A stretch of 21,016 bases of DNA from Planctomycetales bacterium (GTDB lineage Bacteria > Planctomycetota > UBA11346), in the NCBI GenBank assembly GCA_025362255.1, contig JANYGY010000183.1, positions 1 through 21,016 of the forward strand. Reading direction: 5' to 3'. Each line of letters starts with the position of its first letter. Positions within the stretch are counted from its first letter, which is position 1. Positions 6,442 to 15,344 of the stretch are shown here, in pieces. The notes under the pieces are model-generated. The model saw nothing but the letters and a program-made list of their open reading frames with translations, ran no database searches and had not been told where the DNA came from. The translations under genes were made by a program, and so were the position numbers.

Positions 6442-9081
6442 ATGCTCAAGCCTCTTCAGAAACCGTGCCTGCTGATGATCCCCCTGCCCATCGATGACGC
6501 CCTTGTCCAGATCACCGCCGCGCTCGCTGCCGGGCCGGCATGCGTGGTCACTGCTCCGCCGGGATCAGGCAAGTCGACCCGCGTGCCGCCATGCCTGATG
6601 CGTGCCGCCGCCGGGCAGGTCTATCTCCTGCAACCCCGGCGGATCGCGGCGAAATCGCTGGCCCGGCGCATGGCTCAGGAGCAAGGTTGGCAGCTTGGAC
6701 AAGAAGTGGGCTACCGCGTGCGCTTCGATCACGTCGGCGGAGCGAAGACGCGATTATGGGTGATGACCGAAGGCAGCCTGACCCGTCAATTCAGCACCGA
6801 TCCGTATCTCGACGGGATCAGCGTGGTGATCCTCGATGAATTTCACGAGCGCTCGCTGCACACCGATCTGGCGATCAGCTACCTCCGTGAATTGCAGCGC
6901 ACGGTGCGCGAGGATCTCAAGCTGGTGGTGATGTCGGCGACCATCGACGCCGCGCCGGTGGCGGCATTTCTCGGCGATTGTCCGGTCATCGACGCGCCGG
7001 GGCGGACCTATCCGGTGACCGTCAGCCTGCGTCAGGAGCTGCCCGACGTGCGCGTCGCTGACGCGGTGGCGCGGGCGGTCAGCGACGCGGTGCGCGATCC
7101 TGATTGCGGTGACGTGCTGGTGTTCTTGCCCGGCATGGGCGAGATCCGGGCGTGCGAGCGGGCGCTGCAGGCATGCGGCATCGAGCGCGAGATCTGCCCG
7201 CTGCATGGCTCACTGCCGGCAGACGTACAAGACCGCGCCCTGCTGCCGTCGACCCAGCCGAAAATCGTGCTCGCAACCAACGTCGCGGAAACCTCGGTGA
7301 CGATTCCCGGGGTGCGCACAGTGATCGATACCGGCACCGCGCGCGTCCAGCGTCACAATCCGGCGACCGGGTTAGATGAGCTGCGACTTGAACCGGTGTC
7401 GCGATTTTCGCTCGATCAGCGCGCCGGTCGCGCCGGGCGGACGGCGCCGGGGCGGTGCATCCGCCTGTCGACGCCGCTGACCGATGCCCGGCGGCCGCAA
7501 GCCACCGATCCCGAACTGCACCGCGTCGATCTGGCGGGCACGCTGCTGCTGCTGCGCCGCATGGAATACGCCGACGCACGGATTTTTCCGTGGTTCGAGC
7601 AGCCGATCAGCGAGCGTCTGACCGCCGCCGAAGAACTCCTGGCGATGCTCGGCGCGACCACCGCGCCCTTCGGCGCGCTGACGGCCCTTGGCGCGCGGTT
7701 GGCGGAATTGCCGGTGCATCCGCGGGTGGGCCGGTTGCTGATCGACGCCACCGCCGCCGGTGAAGCGCGTCTCGGCGCGAGCGTAGCGGCGCTCACCGGC
7801 GAACGCGATGTGCGCAGCCAGCAACGCTCGTCATCGCGTGATGGTTCATCAGCTTCTTCAGCGGTCGCACCGGCGGTGGCCGATGTGCTCGACCGCATCG
7901 ACCTGCTGGCAATTGCCGAACGTGAAGGATTCCATCCCGGCCTGCGCCAACGCGGGATCGAGCCGCAGGCGGCGCGCGAATGTGCGCAGGTGCGCGACGA
8001 TCTGCTGGCCAGCGTGCGGCTTTTTTCCGCTGGCGTATCACCTGGCGCCCCAGTCCGAATCGCAGCTGAGTCGCCTGCGGTCGATCTGGTGCCACGTCTG
8101 CTGCTCGCAGCCTATCCCGATCGGGTGGTCAAACGCGCGGCGCCCGACGCCAATCGCGGCATGATGATCGGTGGCGTCGCGGTTGAACTGGAGGCGACCA
8201 GCGCGGTCGCGGCGCGCAGCGGTCATCCGCGACCTGAACTTTTTCTCGCGGTCGCCTGCCAGGGACTTGGCCAAGGCATGCGCGCCTCGACCGTCGTCCG
8301 TCAAGCTGCTGAAATCACCGAGGCTGATATCGAAGCGGTTTTCCCCGGCAGCATCCAACGCCGCGAACGCTTGACGTGGGATGATCAGAAACAGCAGGTC
8401 ACTGGCCAGATCGGCTGGTATTACCGCGATTTGGCGATCCGCATGGCGCGCGACACCCAACCTGATCCGGTGCCTGTGGCAGCATTTCTCGCGGCCCGCC
8501 TAAGTCCCGAAGCCGATGCTGTGCTGGCAGCTGATGAAGAAGCTGCCGCGTGGCTGGCGCGCTATCGCTGGCTGCGGTTGGTCGCACCGGATCTCGATTT
8601 GCCGCCTGAGCCGAACGCTGCGGCTGTGATCGCGGATCTGTGCAGCGGGTGCCGTTCGCGGGCTGAGGTCGTCGCCAAACCGAAACTCGCGGCGTTGCAG
8701 GCGGGCCTGACCTGGCAGCAGACGCGGCAGCTCGACGAGTGGGCGCCGACCCACGTGGTGGTGCCGACCGGCAATGCGATCCGCCTAGCGTACCACGATG
8801 CCACGCTGGCTCAGCCGCCGGTGCTCGCGGTGCGCCTGCAGGAATTATTCGGCCAGCCGACGACGCCGACCATCGCCAGCGGTCGAGTCGGCGTGCTGCT
8901 GCATCTGCTCGGCCCGAATTATCGTTGCGAGCAGATCACCCGCGACCTCGCGAGCTTTTGGGCGAACACCTATCCCAACGTGCGCAAGGATCTGCGCGGC
9001 CGGTATCCCAAACACAGTTGGCCGGATGATCCGCTGACCGCGGTGCCGGTGGCGCGCGGACGTAAGCGTCTACCTGATTGA
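6442..9081 (+). CDS. hrpB: ATP-dependent helicase HrpB (DEAH-box)
   Basis: HrpB is a superfamily 2 DEAH/RHA-type helicase of poorly defined cellular role, 879 residues here against about 810 in E. coli. Motif I (Walker A) is PPGSGKST at 39-46. Motif II reads DEFH at 132-135, as is usual for HrpB. Motif III is SAT at 165-167, TSVTIPGVRTVIDTG is near 285-299, and motif VI QRAGRAGR is at 326-333. A helicase-associated domain follows. The HrpB-specific C-terminal block is clear: LLHLLGPNYRCEQITRDLAS, then FWANTYPNVRKDLRGRYPKH, with the SWPDDP ending. A Ser-rich insert lies near residues 455-473. The GAGG ten bases upstream favours the ATG at 6442 over one at 6475. It converges on trmH across a 21-base gap. 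Confidence 0.95.
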   Translation: MLKPLQKPCLLMIPLPIDDALVQITAALAAGPACVVTAPPGSGKSTRVPPCLMRAAAGQVYLLQPRRIAAKSLARRMAQEQGWQLGQEVGYRVRFDHVGGAKTRLWVMTEGSLTRQFSTDPYLDGISVVILDEFHERSLHTDLAISYLRELQRTVREDLKLVVMSATIDAAPVAAFLGDCPVIDAPGRTYPVTVSLRQELPDVRVADAVARAVSDAVRDPDCGDVLVFLPGMGEIRACERALQACGIEREICPLHGSLPADVQDRALLPSTQPKIVLATNVAETSVTIPGVRTVIDTGTARVQRHNPATGLDELRLEPVSRFSLDQRAGRAGRTAPGRCIRLSTPLTDARRPQATDPELHRVDLAGTLLLLRRMEYADARIFPWFEQPISERLTAAEELLAMLGATTAPFGALTALGARLAELPVHPRVGRLLIDATAAGEARLGASVAALTGERDVRSQQRSSSRDGSSASSAVAPAVADVLDRIDLLAIAEREGFHPGLRQRGIEPQAARECAQVRDDLLASVRLFSAGVSPGAPVRIAAESPAVDLVPRLLLAAYPDRVVKRAAPDANRGMMIGGVAVELEATSAVAARSGHPRPELFLAVACQGLGQGMRASTVVRQAAEITEADIEAVFPGSIQRRERLTWDDQKQQVTGQIGWYYRDLAIRMARDTQPDPVPVAAFLAARLSPEADAVLAADEEAAAWLARYRWLRLVAPDLDLPPEPNAAAVIADLCSGCRSRAEVVAKPKLAALQAGLTWQQTRQLDEWAPTHVVVPTGNAIRLAYHDATLAQPPVLAVRLQELFGQPTTPTIASGRVGVLLHLLGPNYRCEQITRDLASFWANTYPNVRKDLRGRYPKHSWPDDPLTAVPVARGRKRLPD

Positions 9082-9088
9082 AGCGGCA

Positions 9089-9108
9089 GGCTGACTGAAT
9101 GTTCAGCC
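9089..9108. terminator. short inverted repeat between convergent hrpB and trmH
   Basis: GGCTGA and TCAGCC pair across an 8-base loop immediately after the hrpB stop and over the trmH stop codon. The stem is only 6 bp and has no T-tract, so any terminator function is weak or absent. Its position between two convergent genes is the only other support. Confidence 0.25.
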
Positions 9109-9849
9109 AGTGAAGACTTCGACCGCGAGGCCTTTGCGATCGACCTCCATCGCCGCGACCTGATCGACGAAGTCGCCTTTGTGCCGGCGCAGCCACGTGT
9201 CGTACAACGCGATCTGCTGCGCCGCGCTGAGATCACCGGGGTGATTCGCGGCCAAGGCCTCGCCGCGCAAAGTGTAGACGGTGGTCGCCACCGACACGGA
9301 AAGATTCAGGCTCTGCGGAAAACCGACCATCGGGATGAGGAAGCAGCCATCGGCCTGGGCGCTGGCTTCGGGGCTGACGCCGTCGCTTTCGTTGCCGAAC
9401 ACCAGTGCCAGTGGTTGCGCCGCGAGCAGCGGACGCAACGCATCAGGACCGATCACCGCATCGGCGGTCAGATCGGTGACCAGGATGCGATAGCCTTCGG
9501 CGCGCAGCTGAGCGTAGGCCGAGGTGATGTCGGGATGGACCACCATGTCGACGTAATAATGGCTGCCCTGACTGATCTTGGGATTGATCTTGAAGCTGGT
9601 TTTGCTGGTCGTGACGAACACCCGCGACAGGCCGAACGCATCGCAGGTGCGCACGATCGCGGTCGCATTGTGCGGATCGGTGCAGTTTTCGACCACGACG
9701 ACCAATCGCTGACAGCGGCGGGTCAGCACCTGGCGGTATTTCCGCGCTCTTTCCGGGGTCAGCAGCGAATCCGCCGGATGCGGCGGCACCGGACTAGGAA
9801 GATCGGCACGGGAAAAAGGAGCGACCGGACCACGCATAGCGGTGAACAT
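9103..9849 (-). CDS. trmH: tRNA (guanosine-2'-O)-methyltransferase TrmH
   Basis: This is a SPOUT-family RNA ribose methyltransferase that uses S-adenosylmethionine, most like TrmH, which methylates G18 in the tRNA D-loop. All three family motifs are present: motif 1, ENCTDPHNATAIVRTCDAFG (54-73), with the catalytic Arg67; motif 2, LVFGNESDGVS (149-159); and motif 3, IPMVGFPQSLNLSVSVA (172-188). These form the knot that binds the cofactor. The LTPERARKYRQVLTRR segment (30-45) matches the N-terminal helix of TrmH. An extra proline-rich N-terminal stretch of about 28 residues makes it slightly long at 248. GGGG five bases before the ATG supports the start at 9849. A 23S rRNA methyltransferase is the main alternative, less favoured because the L30e-like substrate-binding domain of RlmB is missing. 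Confidence 0.88.
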   Translation of the reverse strand: MFTAMRGPVAPFSRADLPSPVPPHPADSLLTPERARKYRQVLTRRCQRLVVVVENCTDPHNATAIVRTCDAFGLSRVFVTTSKTSFKINPKISQGSHYYVDMVVHPDITSAYAQLRAEGYRILVTDLTADAVIGPDALRPLLAAQPLALVFGNESDGVSPEASAQADGCFLIPMVGFPQSLNLSVSVATTVYTLRGEALAANHPGDLSAAQQIALYDTWLRRHKGDFVDQVAAMEVDRKGLAVEVFTG

Positions 9850-9938
9850 ATTCCCCGCCGCCGCCAGCGAAGCGTGGAGGCGGCGCCCTGCATCAAGCCG
9901 GGCATGCAGGCGATAGCATCCGCGACGCAGGCCACAGC
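9850..9938. promoter_or_regulatory. divergent intergenic region, trmH / gcr-like gene
   Basis: This 89-base gap carries two inverted repeats: CGCCGCC...GGCGGCG (roughly 9856-9885), and CCTGCAT (9887-9893) pairing with ATGCAGG (9904-9910) across a 10-base loop. The second precedes the gcr-like start by about 28 bases and would sit in its leader. No confident promoter could be read. Confidence 0.3.
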
Positions 9939-12023
9939 ATGCGGCGTATGCTTGAAGATGTCCGTGCCGCGCTGCACCAGTCGCAACGTGATGACCCGCT
10001 GCTTCCAGAACTGGTGGGGCTGATCACCGCCCTGACCACCGCCGAGGGCTTGAGCGCCCGGCTCACGGCGTGGATCGCCTTGCAGGAGTGGACCCGCTTC
10101 GGCACCCGCACCCTGCCGGCGCAATCCGCTGCTGGCGGCGATGCTGCGCTCGGAAGCACTACTCCAAGCGGCACCGAACTGGCCGCCGCCGACACCGCCC
10201 GACTGCGCCTGCTGCTGCATACCCTGTCGGTCTGCGCCCCGCTGCGCGAAGAGATGCGCACCGCGGTCGGCGCGATGTTCGTCGAGTGCGATGCCACCGA
10301 TCTGCTTGCTGAAACCGGGATGCCTTCCGATCGCGGCTTTCTTGCCGAAGGCAGTGAACGGCTGTGGGGCAAGATCCTGCCCGAGCCGCGTGAGCCGCGA
10401 AATCTCGACCAGTTCATCCGCCGCTGCTTCCGCCGCGGCAGCCAGGTCACCCGCTTCGCCTCCTGGCCGCCCGAGTTGTTCCACCGTTTCTCAGAGACCA
10501 CGTTGCCGGGACCGGGCAGCCCGGCCTGGTCTTCGGTGAGCGAATCGTTCGAGAATGCCGTGCGCCTGCTGTGCGCACGGGTCGCGGCCCAGGGCTTGGC
10601 GCCCAAGCTGCGCTCACGCTCGCACAGCGGCCCAGTCAGCGCGTCACCATTTGCGCGCTTGCCCGCGATCGCTGAACGGCTGCTCTGCGCCACTCCTGAT
10701 ACCATGCCCGAGATCACCGAGGCGTGGCTCGCCGCGATTGCCGGCTGTCGTGCCGAGATGGCTGAGATCCATCGCCAGATCGGCGGCGAAGGCGTGTCGG
10801 TCGACATCGTCTTTGGCTTGGACGTGCTCGATCGCTGCCTGTCCAGGCTCGATCTGATGGGCCGCATCGTGACGACTCCAGAGGGCCTGGCGCGTTCGGC
10901 GCTGATCCATCGGCTGCTCGCCAGTCTGGTGCATCATGCGCACGAGCAGCGCAGCCTGCGCGCCCACACCGGGACCAATCTGCGCCTGCTCTATCGTCGC
11001 ATCGTCGAACGTTCGAGCGAAACCGGTGAGCATTACATTGCACGGGATCGAAACGAATATCGGCATCTGCTGCTGGCTGCGATCGGTGGTGGCGTGCTGA
11101 CCGTCGGCACCGCGGTGGTCAAGATCACCATGTCCGGCTGGCATATGGCAGAGTTCCTTCATGGGCTGGCCTATGGATTCAACTACGCGATTTCATTCCT
11201 GATCCTGCATCACTGCCATCTGGTGCTCGCGACCAAACAGCCGGCGATGACCGCGGCGACCCTCGCCACGATCATGCGTCACAGCTCAGGCAGTGATCGC
11301 ATCGAACTGATCGTCGATCGCATCGCCCGGATCACCCATTCGCAGCTGGCTGCCGCTGCTGGCAATGTCCTGGCCGTCGGGGCCGGCGCCTTGGCGTTCA
11401 GCAATCTTTGGCAGCTGATGTTTGGCCATACCTTCATCGAGCCCGAACGCGCCCAGAAGATGTACGATTCGTTCGGCCCGCTGACCAGCGGCACGGTATT
11501 CTTCGCCGCGTTTACCGGCGTGATCCTGTGGCTGTCCTCGGTGATCGGCGGGTGGATCGACAATTGGAGCGCGTTCCACCGCCTGCCGCAGGGCTTGGCC
11601 GACAGCTCGTGGGGTGTGCGCTTTGCTGAACCGTGGCGCCGCAACGTCGCCGCCTGGGGCACCAACATCTCACTCGGCCTGATGCTGGGGATGATCCCTT
11701 CGGTCGCCACGTTCTTCGGTCTGCCGCTGGACGTGCGCCACGTCACGCTGTCGACCGGGTCGCTGATGATGGCCTGCGGCAGCCTCGGCGCCGGCTGGTG
11801 GTCGGGCGGCTGGTTCCTCAACGCGGCGGCGGGAATCGCGGTGATGTTCGTGCTCAATCTCGGAGTGAGCTTCGCCCTGAGCTTGTGGCTGGCCCTGCGC
11901 GCATTGGAAATCCCGCAAGCGGATCAGAACCAATTGCTCCGCCGGCTGCTCGCCAGGTTGGTGACCAATCCCGGAGCTTTCATCCTGCCGCCGCGCTCGG
12001 CGATGAAGGGCGAGTCGCTATGA
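9939..12023 (+). CDS. Gcr-type 'site-specific recombinase' family membrane protein
   Basis: The 694-residue product matches the family annotated as site-specific recombinase Gcr (Pfam SpecificRecomb). The most telling block starts near residue 358 and reads ETGEHYIARDRNEYRHLL, followed by AAIGGGVLTVGTAVVKITM and LATKQPAMTAATLATIMR. Next come a FGPLTSGTVFFAAFTGVILW helix and SSVIGGWIDNWSAFHRLPQG. The N-terminal half (about 1-350) is soluble and helical; the C-terminal half has around six hydrophobic helices. No serine- or tyrosine-recombinase catalytic motif is visible, so a membrane function is more likely than DNA recombination, and the family name should not be taken as a function. The stop overlaps the start of the next gene (ATGA), implying coupled translation with an aldehyde dehydrogenase. 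Codon 4 (9948) is an alternative ATG. Confidence 0.82.
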   Translation: MRRMLEDVRAALHQSQRDDPLLPELVGLITALTTAEGLSARLTAWIALQEWTRFGTRTLPAQSAAGGDAALGSTTPSGTELAAADTARLRLLLHTLSVCAPLREEMRTAVGAMFVECDATDLLAETGMPSDRGFLAEGSERLWGKILPEPREPRNLDQFIRRCFRRGSQVTRFASWPPELFHRFSETTLPGPGSPAWSSVSESFENAVRLLCARVAAQGLAPKLRSRSHSGPVSASPFARLPAIAERLLCATPDTMPEITEAWLAAIAGCRAEMAEIHRQIGGEGVSVDIVFGLDVLDRCLSRLDLMGRIVTTPEGLARSALIHRLLASLVHHAHEQRSLRAHTGTNLRLLYRRIVERSSETGEHYIARDRNEYRHLLLAAIGGGVLTVGTAVVKITMSGWHMAEFLHGLAYGFNYAISFLILHHCHLVLATKQPAMTAATLATIMRHSSGSDRIELIVDRIARITHSQLAAAAGNVLAVGAGALAFSNLWQLMFGHTFIEPERAQKMYDSFGPLTSGTVFFAAFTGVILWLSSVIGGWIDNWSAFHRLPQGLADSSWGVRFAEPWRRNVAAWGTNISLGLMLGMIPSVATFFGLPLDVRHVTLSTGSLMMACGSLGAGWWSGGWFLNAAAGIAVMFVLNLGVSFALSLWLALRALEIPQADQNQLLRRLLARLVTNPGAFILPPRSAMKGESL

Positions 12024-13336
12024 GCGACCGGCTCGCGGTCGCGGCAGCCCACGTGGACTTCCTGCCCGCGGGCGAACGCGCCGGTTTGCTCACGCGCTGG
12101 GCCGAGCGGCTTCATCGCGATCACGAATCCCTGGCCCGGATCATCACCGGGGCCACCGGCAAGCCGCTGCGCCTGGCGCGTCACGAAGTCGAGCGCAGCG
12201 TCGCGCTGCTGCATGCGACCGCCGCCGAGTTGCCGCGGCTGGCGCCGCGCCCGCTTGAACTAGGCGAAGGCGGCAGCGCTGAATGGCATCGCCTGCCGTG
12301 CGGCCCGGTGCTCGCGATCACGCCGTTCAATTTCCCGCTGTCGCTCGCCCTGCACAAAATCGCCCCCGCCCTGCTGGCCGGCTGCCCGGTGATCTGGAAG
12401 CCCAGCCCCAAGGCCGCCGGCGTCGCCGAAGCCGCGCTCGCTCACTTGCACCATGCCGGGGGCGAAGCCGCGTTGGTCCAGCTCGCCCTGATCAGCGACG
12501 CCGAGGTCGCAACGATGGCCGCCGACGAGCGCTTAGGCGTGCTCTCATTCACCGGCTCGGCGACGGTTGGCCGCGCGCTGCAGCAGCACGCCCGGCAGGC
12601 GCGGGTGGTGCTCGAACTCGGCGGCAATGCGGCGGTGATCATCCACCAGGCGGGTGCGGCGCTGGACCATGCCACTTCTGAAAGGCAGGAAGTTGCGCGG
12701 CAAGAAGTCGCGCAGCGCGTCGCGTGGGGCGCTTGCGCCAACGCCGGCCAGATCTGCATCAGCGTGCAGCGCATCCTGATTCCCGCCGCGGATCCGCACT
12801 GGCGCAGCGCCTTGATCGCCGCGTTTGCGGCGATGCCGACCGGCGATCCGTGGGCCGAGACGACCGTCTGCGGACCGTTGATCGACGATGCGGCAGTCGC
12901 CCGGGTCACTGCTGAGCTGGCCGGCGTGGTCGCTCGCGGCGGCCGGATCCTCACCGGGGGAACCTTCACCGGGCGGACGTTGGCGCCGACCTTGATCGAC
13001 GGGTTGCCCGCTGCCGACCCCGCCGTGCGCAACCGCGAAGTCTTCGCCCCGATCGCCTATCTGCTGCCCTACACCACCATCGATCAGGCTCTGACGCTGG
13101 TCGACGATACACCCTTCGGCCTGAATGCCGGGTTGTTCACCACCGATGAAGCGGTGATCAACGCCGCCTTCGCCCGGCTGCACGTCGGCACCCTGGTGAT
13201 CAACGATGTGCCGACCAAGCGCGATGACCGACTGCCCTATGGCGGCGTCAAAGGCAGCGGTCAGGGTCGCGAAGGCGCGTTCGCGGCCCTGGATACCTTC
13301 CTGGTCGACAAAGTGCTCTGGCGGCCCGGGACCTAA
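12020..13336 (+). CDS. NAD(P)-dependent aldehyde dehydrogenase family protein
   Basis: The product oxidises an unidentified aldehyde to the acid. Active-site residues are all present in 438 residues: Asn104 in TPFNFP, Lys127 in WKPSP, the Rossmann element FTGSATVGR (177-185), Glu199 in LELGGN, and the catalytic Cys246 in NAGQICIS. The C-terminal EVFAPI, DTPFGLNAGLFT and DDRLPYGGVKGSGQGREG complete the fold. The family usually has about 480 residues; the missing part is the N-terminal 40 or so, and the frame upstream is only the recombinase-like gene read out of phase. The ATGA overlap fixes the start. Residues 224-233 hold a duplicated QEVAR/QEVAQ pair (a 15-base tandem repeat) before the active site. 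The C-terminal motif resembles lactaldehyde and non-phosphorylating glyceraldehyde-3-phosphate dehydrogenases, but the substrate cannot be named. Confidence 0.9.
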   Translation: MSDRLAVAAAHVDFLPAGERAGLLTRWAERLHRDHESLARIITGATGKPLRLARHEVERSVALLHATAAELPRLAPRPLELGEGGSAEWHRLPCGPVLAITPFNFPLSLALHKIAPALLAGCPVIWKPSPKAAGVAEAALAHLHHAGGEAALVQLALISDAEVATMAADERLGVLSFTGSATVGRALQQHARQARVVLELGGNAAVIIHQAGAALDHATSERQEVARQEVAQRVAWGACANAGQICISVQRILIPAADPHWRSALIAAFAAMPTGDPWAETTVCGPLIDDAAVARVTAELAGVVARGGRILTGGTFTGRTLAPTLIDGLPAADPAVRNREVFAPIAYLLPYTTIDQALTLVDDTPFGLNAGLFTTDEAVINAAFARLHVGTLVINDVPTKRDDRLPYGGVKGSGQGREGAFAALDTFLVDKVLWRPGT

Positions 13337-13346
13337 CCGTGTCAGT

Positions 13347-13361
13347 GGCGCACGATGCGCC
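13347..13361 (+). terminator. short hairpin between aldehyde dehydrogenase and moxR
   Basis: GGCGCA-CGA-TGCGCC forms a 6-bp GC-rich stem with a 3-base loop, 10 bases after the aldehyde dehydrogenase stop, followed by the pyrimidine run CTTCCCTTC. It could attenuate transcription between the two operons. The tail is not a true T-tract, so this is tentative. Confidence 0.35.
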
Positions 13362-13395
13362 TTCCCTTCATCGCTGAGGTTCGATCCTCGGCAGC

Positions 13396-14397
13396 ATGCA
13401 GACCGTTCCGACCAATGAGGCCGAAAGCGCGCTGGCGGCGCGCCTGGCCGGCATCCGCGTCCGCCTGCTCGACGAGATCCATCGGGTGATCGTCGGCCAG
13501 GATGCGGTGCTCGAACAACTGTTGATCGCGGTGCTATGCCGCGGCCATGTGCTGATCGAAGGCGTGCCCGGGTTGGCCAAGACGGTGATCGTGCAAACGC
13601 TCGCGCGGGTGCTCGACCTGACGTTTGCGCGCATCCAGTTCACCCCCGACTTGATGCCCGCCGACATCACCGGCACCGACATCCTGCAAGAGGATCCGCA
13701 GACCGGTCGGCGGCAATTCGAGTTCCTGCCCGGGCCGCTGTTCGCGTCGCTGGTCCTCGCCGATGAGATCAACCGCACGCCGCCGAAGACCCAGGCCGCG
13801 CTGCTCGAGGCGATGCAGGAACGGCGGGTGACGATCCGCGGTCGGACTTATGAGCTACCCGATCCGTTCTTCGTTTTAGCGACCCAGAATCCGATCGAAC
13901 AAGAAGGCACTTACCCACTGCCCGAAGCCCAGCTCGATCGCTTCCTGTTCCATATCCGCGTCGGCTATCCGACTGCCGCCGAGGAAATCGAAATCCTCAA
14001 ACGCACCACCACCGCCGCCCACCCGGTAGTCACGCCGGTGTTCACCGCGCGTGAGCTGGTGCAGCTGCAGGATCTGGTGCGCCAAGTGCCGGTGGCCGAT
14101 GAGGTCTACGCCGCGGCGGTGGACCTGGTGCAGGCGACGCGTCCCGGCGCCAACGTGCCAGAGGTCAGCGAATGGCTGCAATGGGGCGCTGGCCCGCGCG
14201 CCGGGCAGGTGCTGATCCTAGGCGCCAAGGCGCGGGCGCTGCTGCATGGGCGATTCCACGCGACGATCGCCGATGTCCATGCGTTGGCGGCGCCAGCGTT
14301 GCGCCATCGCCTGGTGCCGGGCTTCGCCGCCGCGGCGCGCGGGCTGACCTCTGACGCCTTGATCGAGCGCCTGCTGCGGGCGGTAGCGACGCCCTGA
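13396..14397 (+). CDS. MoxR family AAA+ ATPase
   Basis: MoxR ATPases act as chaperones that help mature or activate proteins, often together with vWA-domain partners. The 333 residues carry a complete AAA+ core: IVGQDAVLEQLLIAVLCRGH (32-51), Walker A GVPGLAKT (56-63), the MoxR-specific QFTPDLMPADITGTDI (81-96), FLPGPLF (110-116), Walker B LVLADEINR (119-127) followed by TPPKTQAALLEAMQE, sensor 1 ATQNP (162-166) and QLDRF (179-183). A helical lid follows. The gene opens a four-gene operon: its TGA overlaps the next ATG by one base (TGATG). No strong Shine-Dalgarno lies at the usual spacing before its ATG. The substrate is not known; the DUF58 and vWA proteins downstream are the expected partners. 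Confidence 0.95.
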   Translation: MQTVPTNEAESALAARLAGIRVRLLDEIHRVIVGQDAVLEQLLIAVLCRGHVLIEGVPGLAKTVIVQTLARVLDLTFARIQFTPDLMPADITGTDILQEDPQTGRRQFEFLPGPLFASLVLADEINRTPPKTQAALLEAMQERRVTIRGRTYELPDPFFVLATQNPIEQEGTYPLPEAQLDRFLFHIRVGYPTAAEEIEILKRTTTAAHPVVTPVFTARELVQLQDLVRQVPVADEVYAAAVDLVQATRPGANVPEVSEWLQWGAGPRAGQVLILGAKARALLHGRFHATIADVHALAAPALRHRLVPGFAAAARGLTSDALIERLLRAVATP

Positions 14398-15344
14398 TGC
14401 TGGCCAGCGAGCTGCACGCGGTGCTCGACCGCTTGGCCGGGATCTCGGTCACTGCCCGGCAAGCGGTCGAGGCGTTGCTCGCGGGCACTCATCGCAGTCT
14501 GCGCCGAGGCCTGTCGGTCGAATTCGCCGGCCATCGGCCGTATCAGCCGGGTGATGATCCGCGTCACCTCGACTGGCTGCTGCATGCGCGCACCGATCGC
14601 TTCGACGTGCGGCTCTATGACGAAGAGACCCGCCTGCGCGCGACCCTGCTGGTCGATGCCAGCGGCTCGCACCAGTATCCCGGGGTCGCGGCGCGCAGCA
14701 TCGCCCTGGCCGGCGCGCTGGCGGTGCTCCTCGCGCGGCAGGGCGACGCGGTTGGTTTGGCGTTGCTGAGCGAACGCAATCACCTGCATCTGCCAGCGAT
14801 GAGCGGCCTGCCCGCGGTCGGACGGCTGCTCGATCAACTCACCGCGCTCGAACCCGGCGGCGCCCGTGAGCCGGGCGGGCCGACCGCCCTCGGCCAAGCA
14901 GTCGAACAGCTCGCGCCGTTCCTCCCCCGGCGCAGCCTCACCGTGCTGATCAGCGATTGCCTCGATGAGCCCGAATCGCTGCAGCGCGCGCTGCGGGTGT
15001 TGCGCCATCGCCGGCACGAGATCCGGATCATCCGCGTGCTGCATCCCGACGTCGAACAATTTCCGCTCAGCGGCACGGTGAAATGCATCGGATTGGAAAA
15101 TGAGCGGCCGCTGCTGCTGGATGCGGATCGCGCCCGGACGTGGTACCGCGAGGCCTTCGCCCGCCATGCGCTGGCGCTGTCGGCCGCCAGCCACGCCTGC
15201 GGCGCCGGGCTGGTGGTGGTGCGCACCGATGAGGACCTGACCACCGCCTTGGCCCGCGTGCTGGCGGGCTGGGGTGCGGGGACCGCCGCGGGCGCGACGC
15301 CACCGGGGTCTTTGTCCTCATCCGTGAACGGTGGTCCTTCGTGA
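14397..15344 (+). CDS. DUF58 domain protein with vWA-like fold
   Basis: This 315-residue cytoplasmic protein of the DUF58 family typically pairs with MoxR. The family block covers GHRPYQPGDDPRHLDW (45-60) and RLYDEETRLRATLLVDASGS (72-91). The last part supplies a metal-ion-dependent adhesion site of D-x-S-x-S form (Asp87, Ser89, Ser91), and LISDCLDE near 185 could give the further acidic ligand. There are no membrane segments, unlike many DUF58 proteins that begin with two helices. The C-terminal 25 residues are low-complexity (Gly, Ala, Ser). It is translationally coupled on both sides (TGATG with moxR, GTGA with the next gene), which argues for a fixed ratio of products. The molecular role is inferred from the MoxR context. 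Confidence 0.93.
   Translation: MLASELHAVLDRLAGISVTARQAVEALLAGTHRSLRRGLSVEFAGHRPYQPGDDPRHLDWLLHARTDRFDVRLYDEETRLRATLLVDASGSHQYPGVAARSIALAGALAVLLARQGDAVGLALLSERNHLHLPAMSGLPAVGRLLDQLTALEPGGAREPGGPTALGQAVEQLAPFLPRRSLTVLISDCLDEPESLQRALRVLRHRRHEIRIIRVLHPDVEQFPLSGTVKCIGLENERPLLLDADRARTWYREAFARHALALSAASHACGAGLVVVRTDEDLTTALARVLAGWGAGTAAGATPPGSLSSSVNGGPS

Noticed and set aside
11633..12019. N-terminal extension of the aldehyde dehydrogenase frame
   Set aside because: It overlaps the C-terminus of the Gcr-like gene out of phase and encodes Arg/Gly-rich sequence without family similarity; the ATGA junction at 12020 is the better start.
9939..12023. Gcr-like gene as a mobile-element recombinase
   Set aside because: No inverted repeats, target duplications or recombinase catalytic motif were seen; the protein has several membrane helices and is coupled to a metabolic gene.
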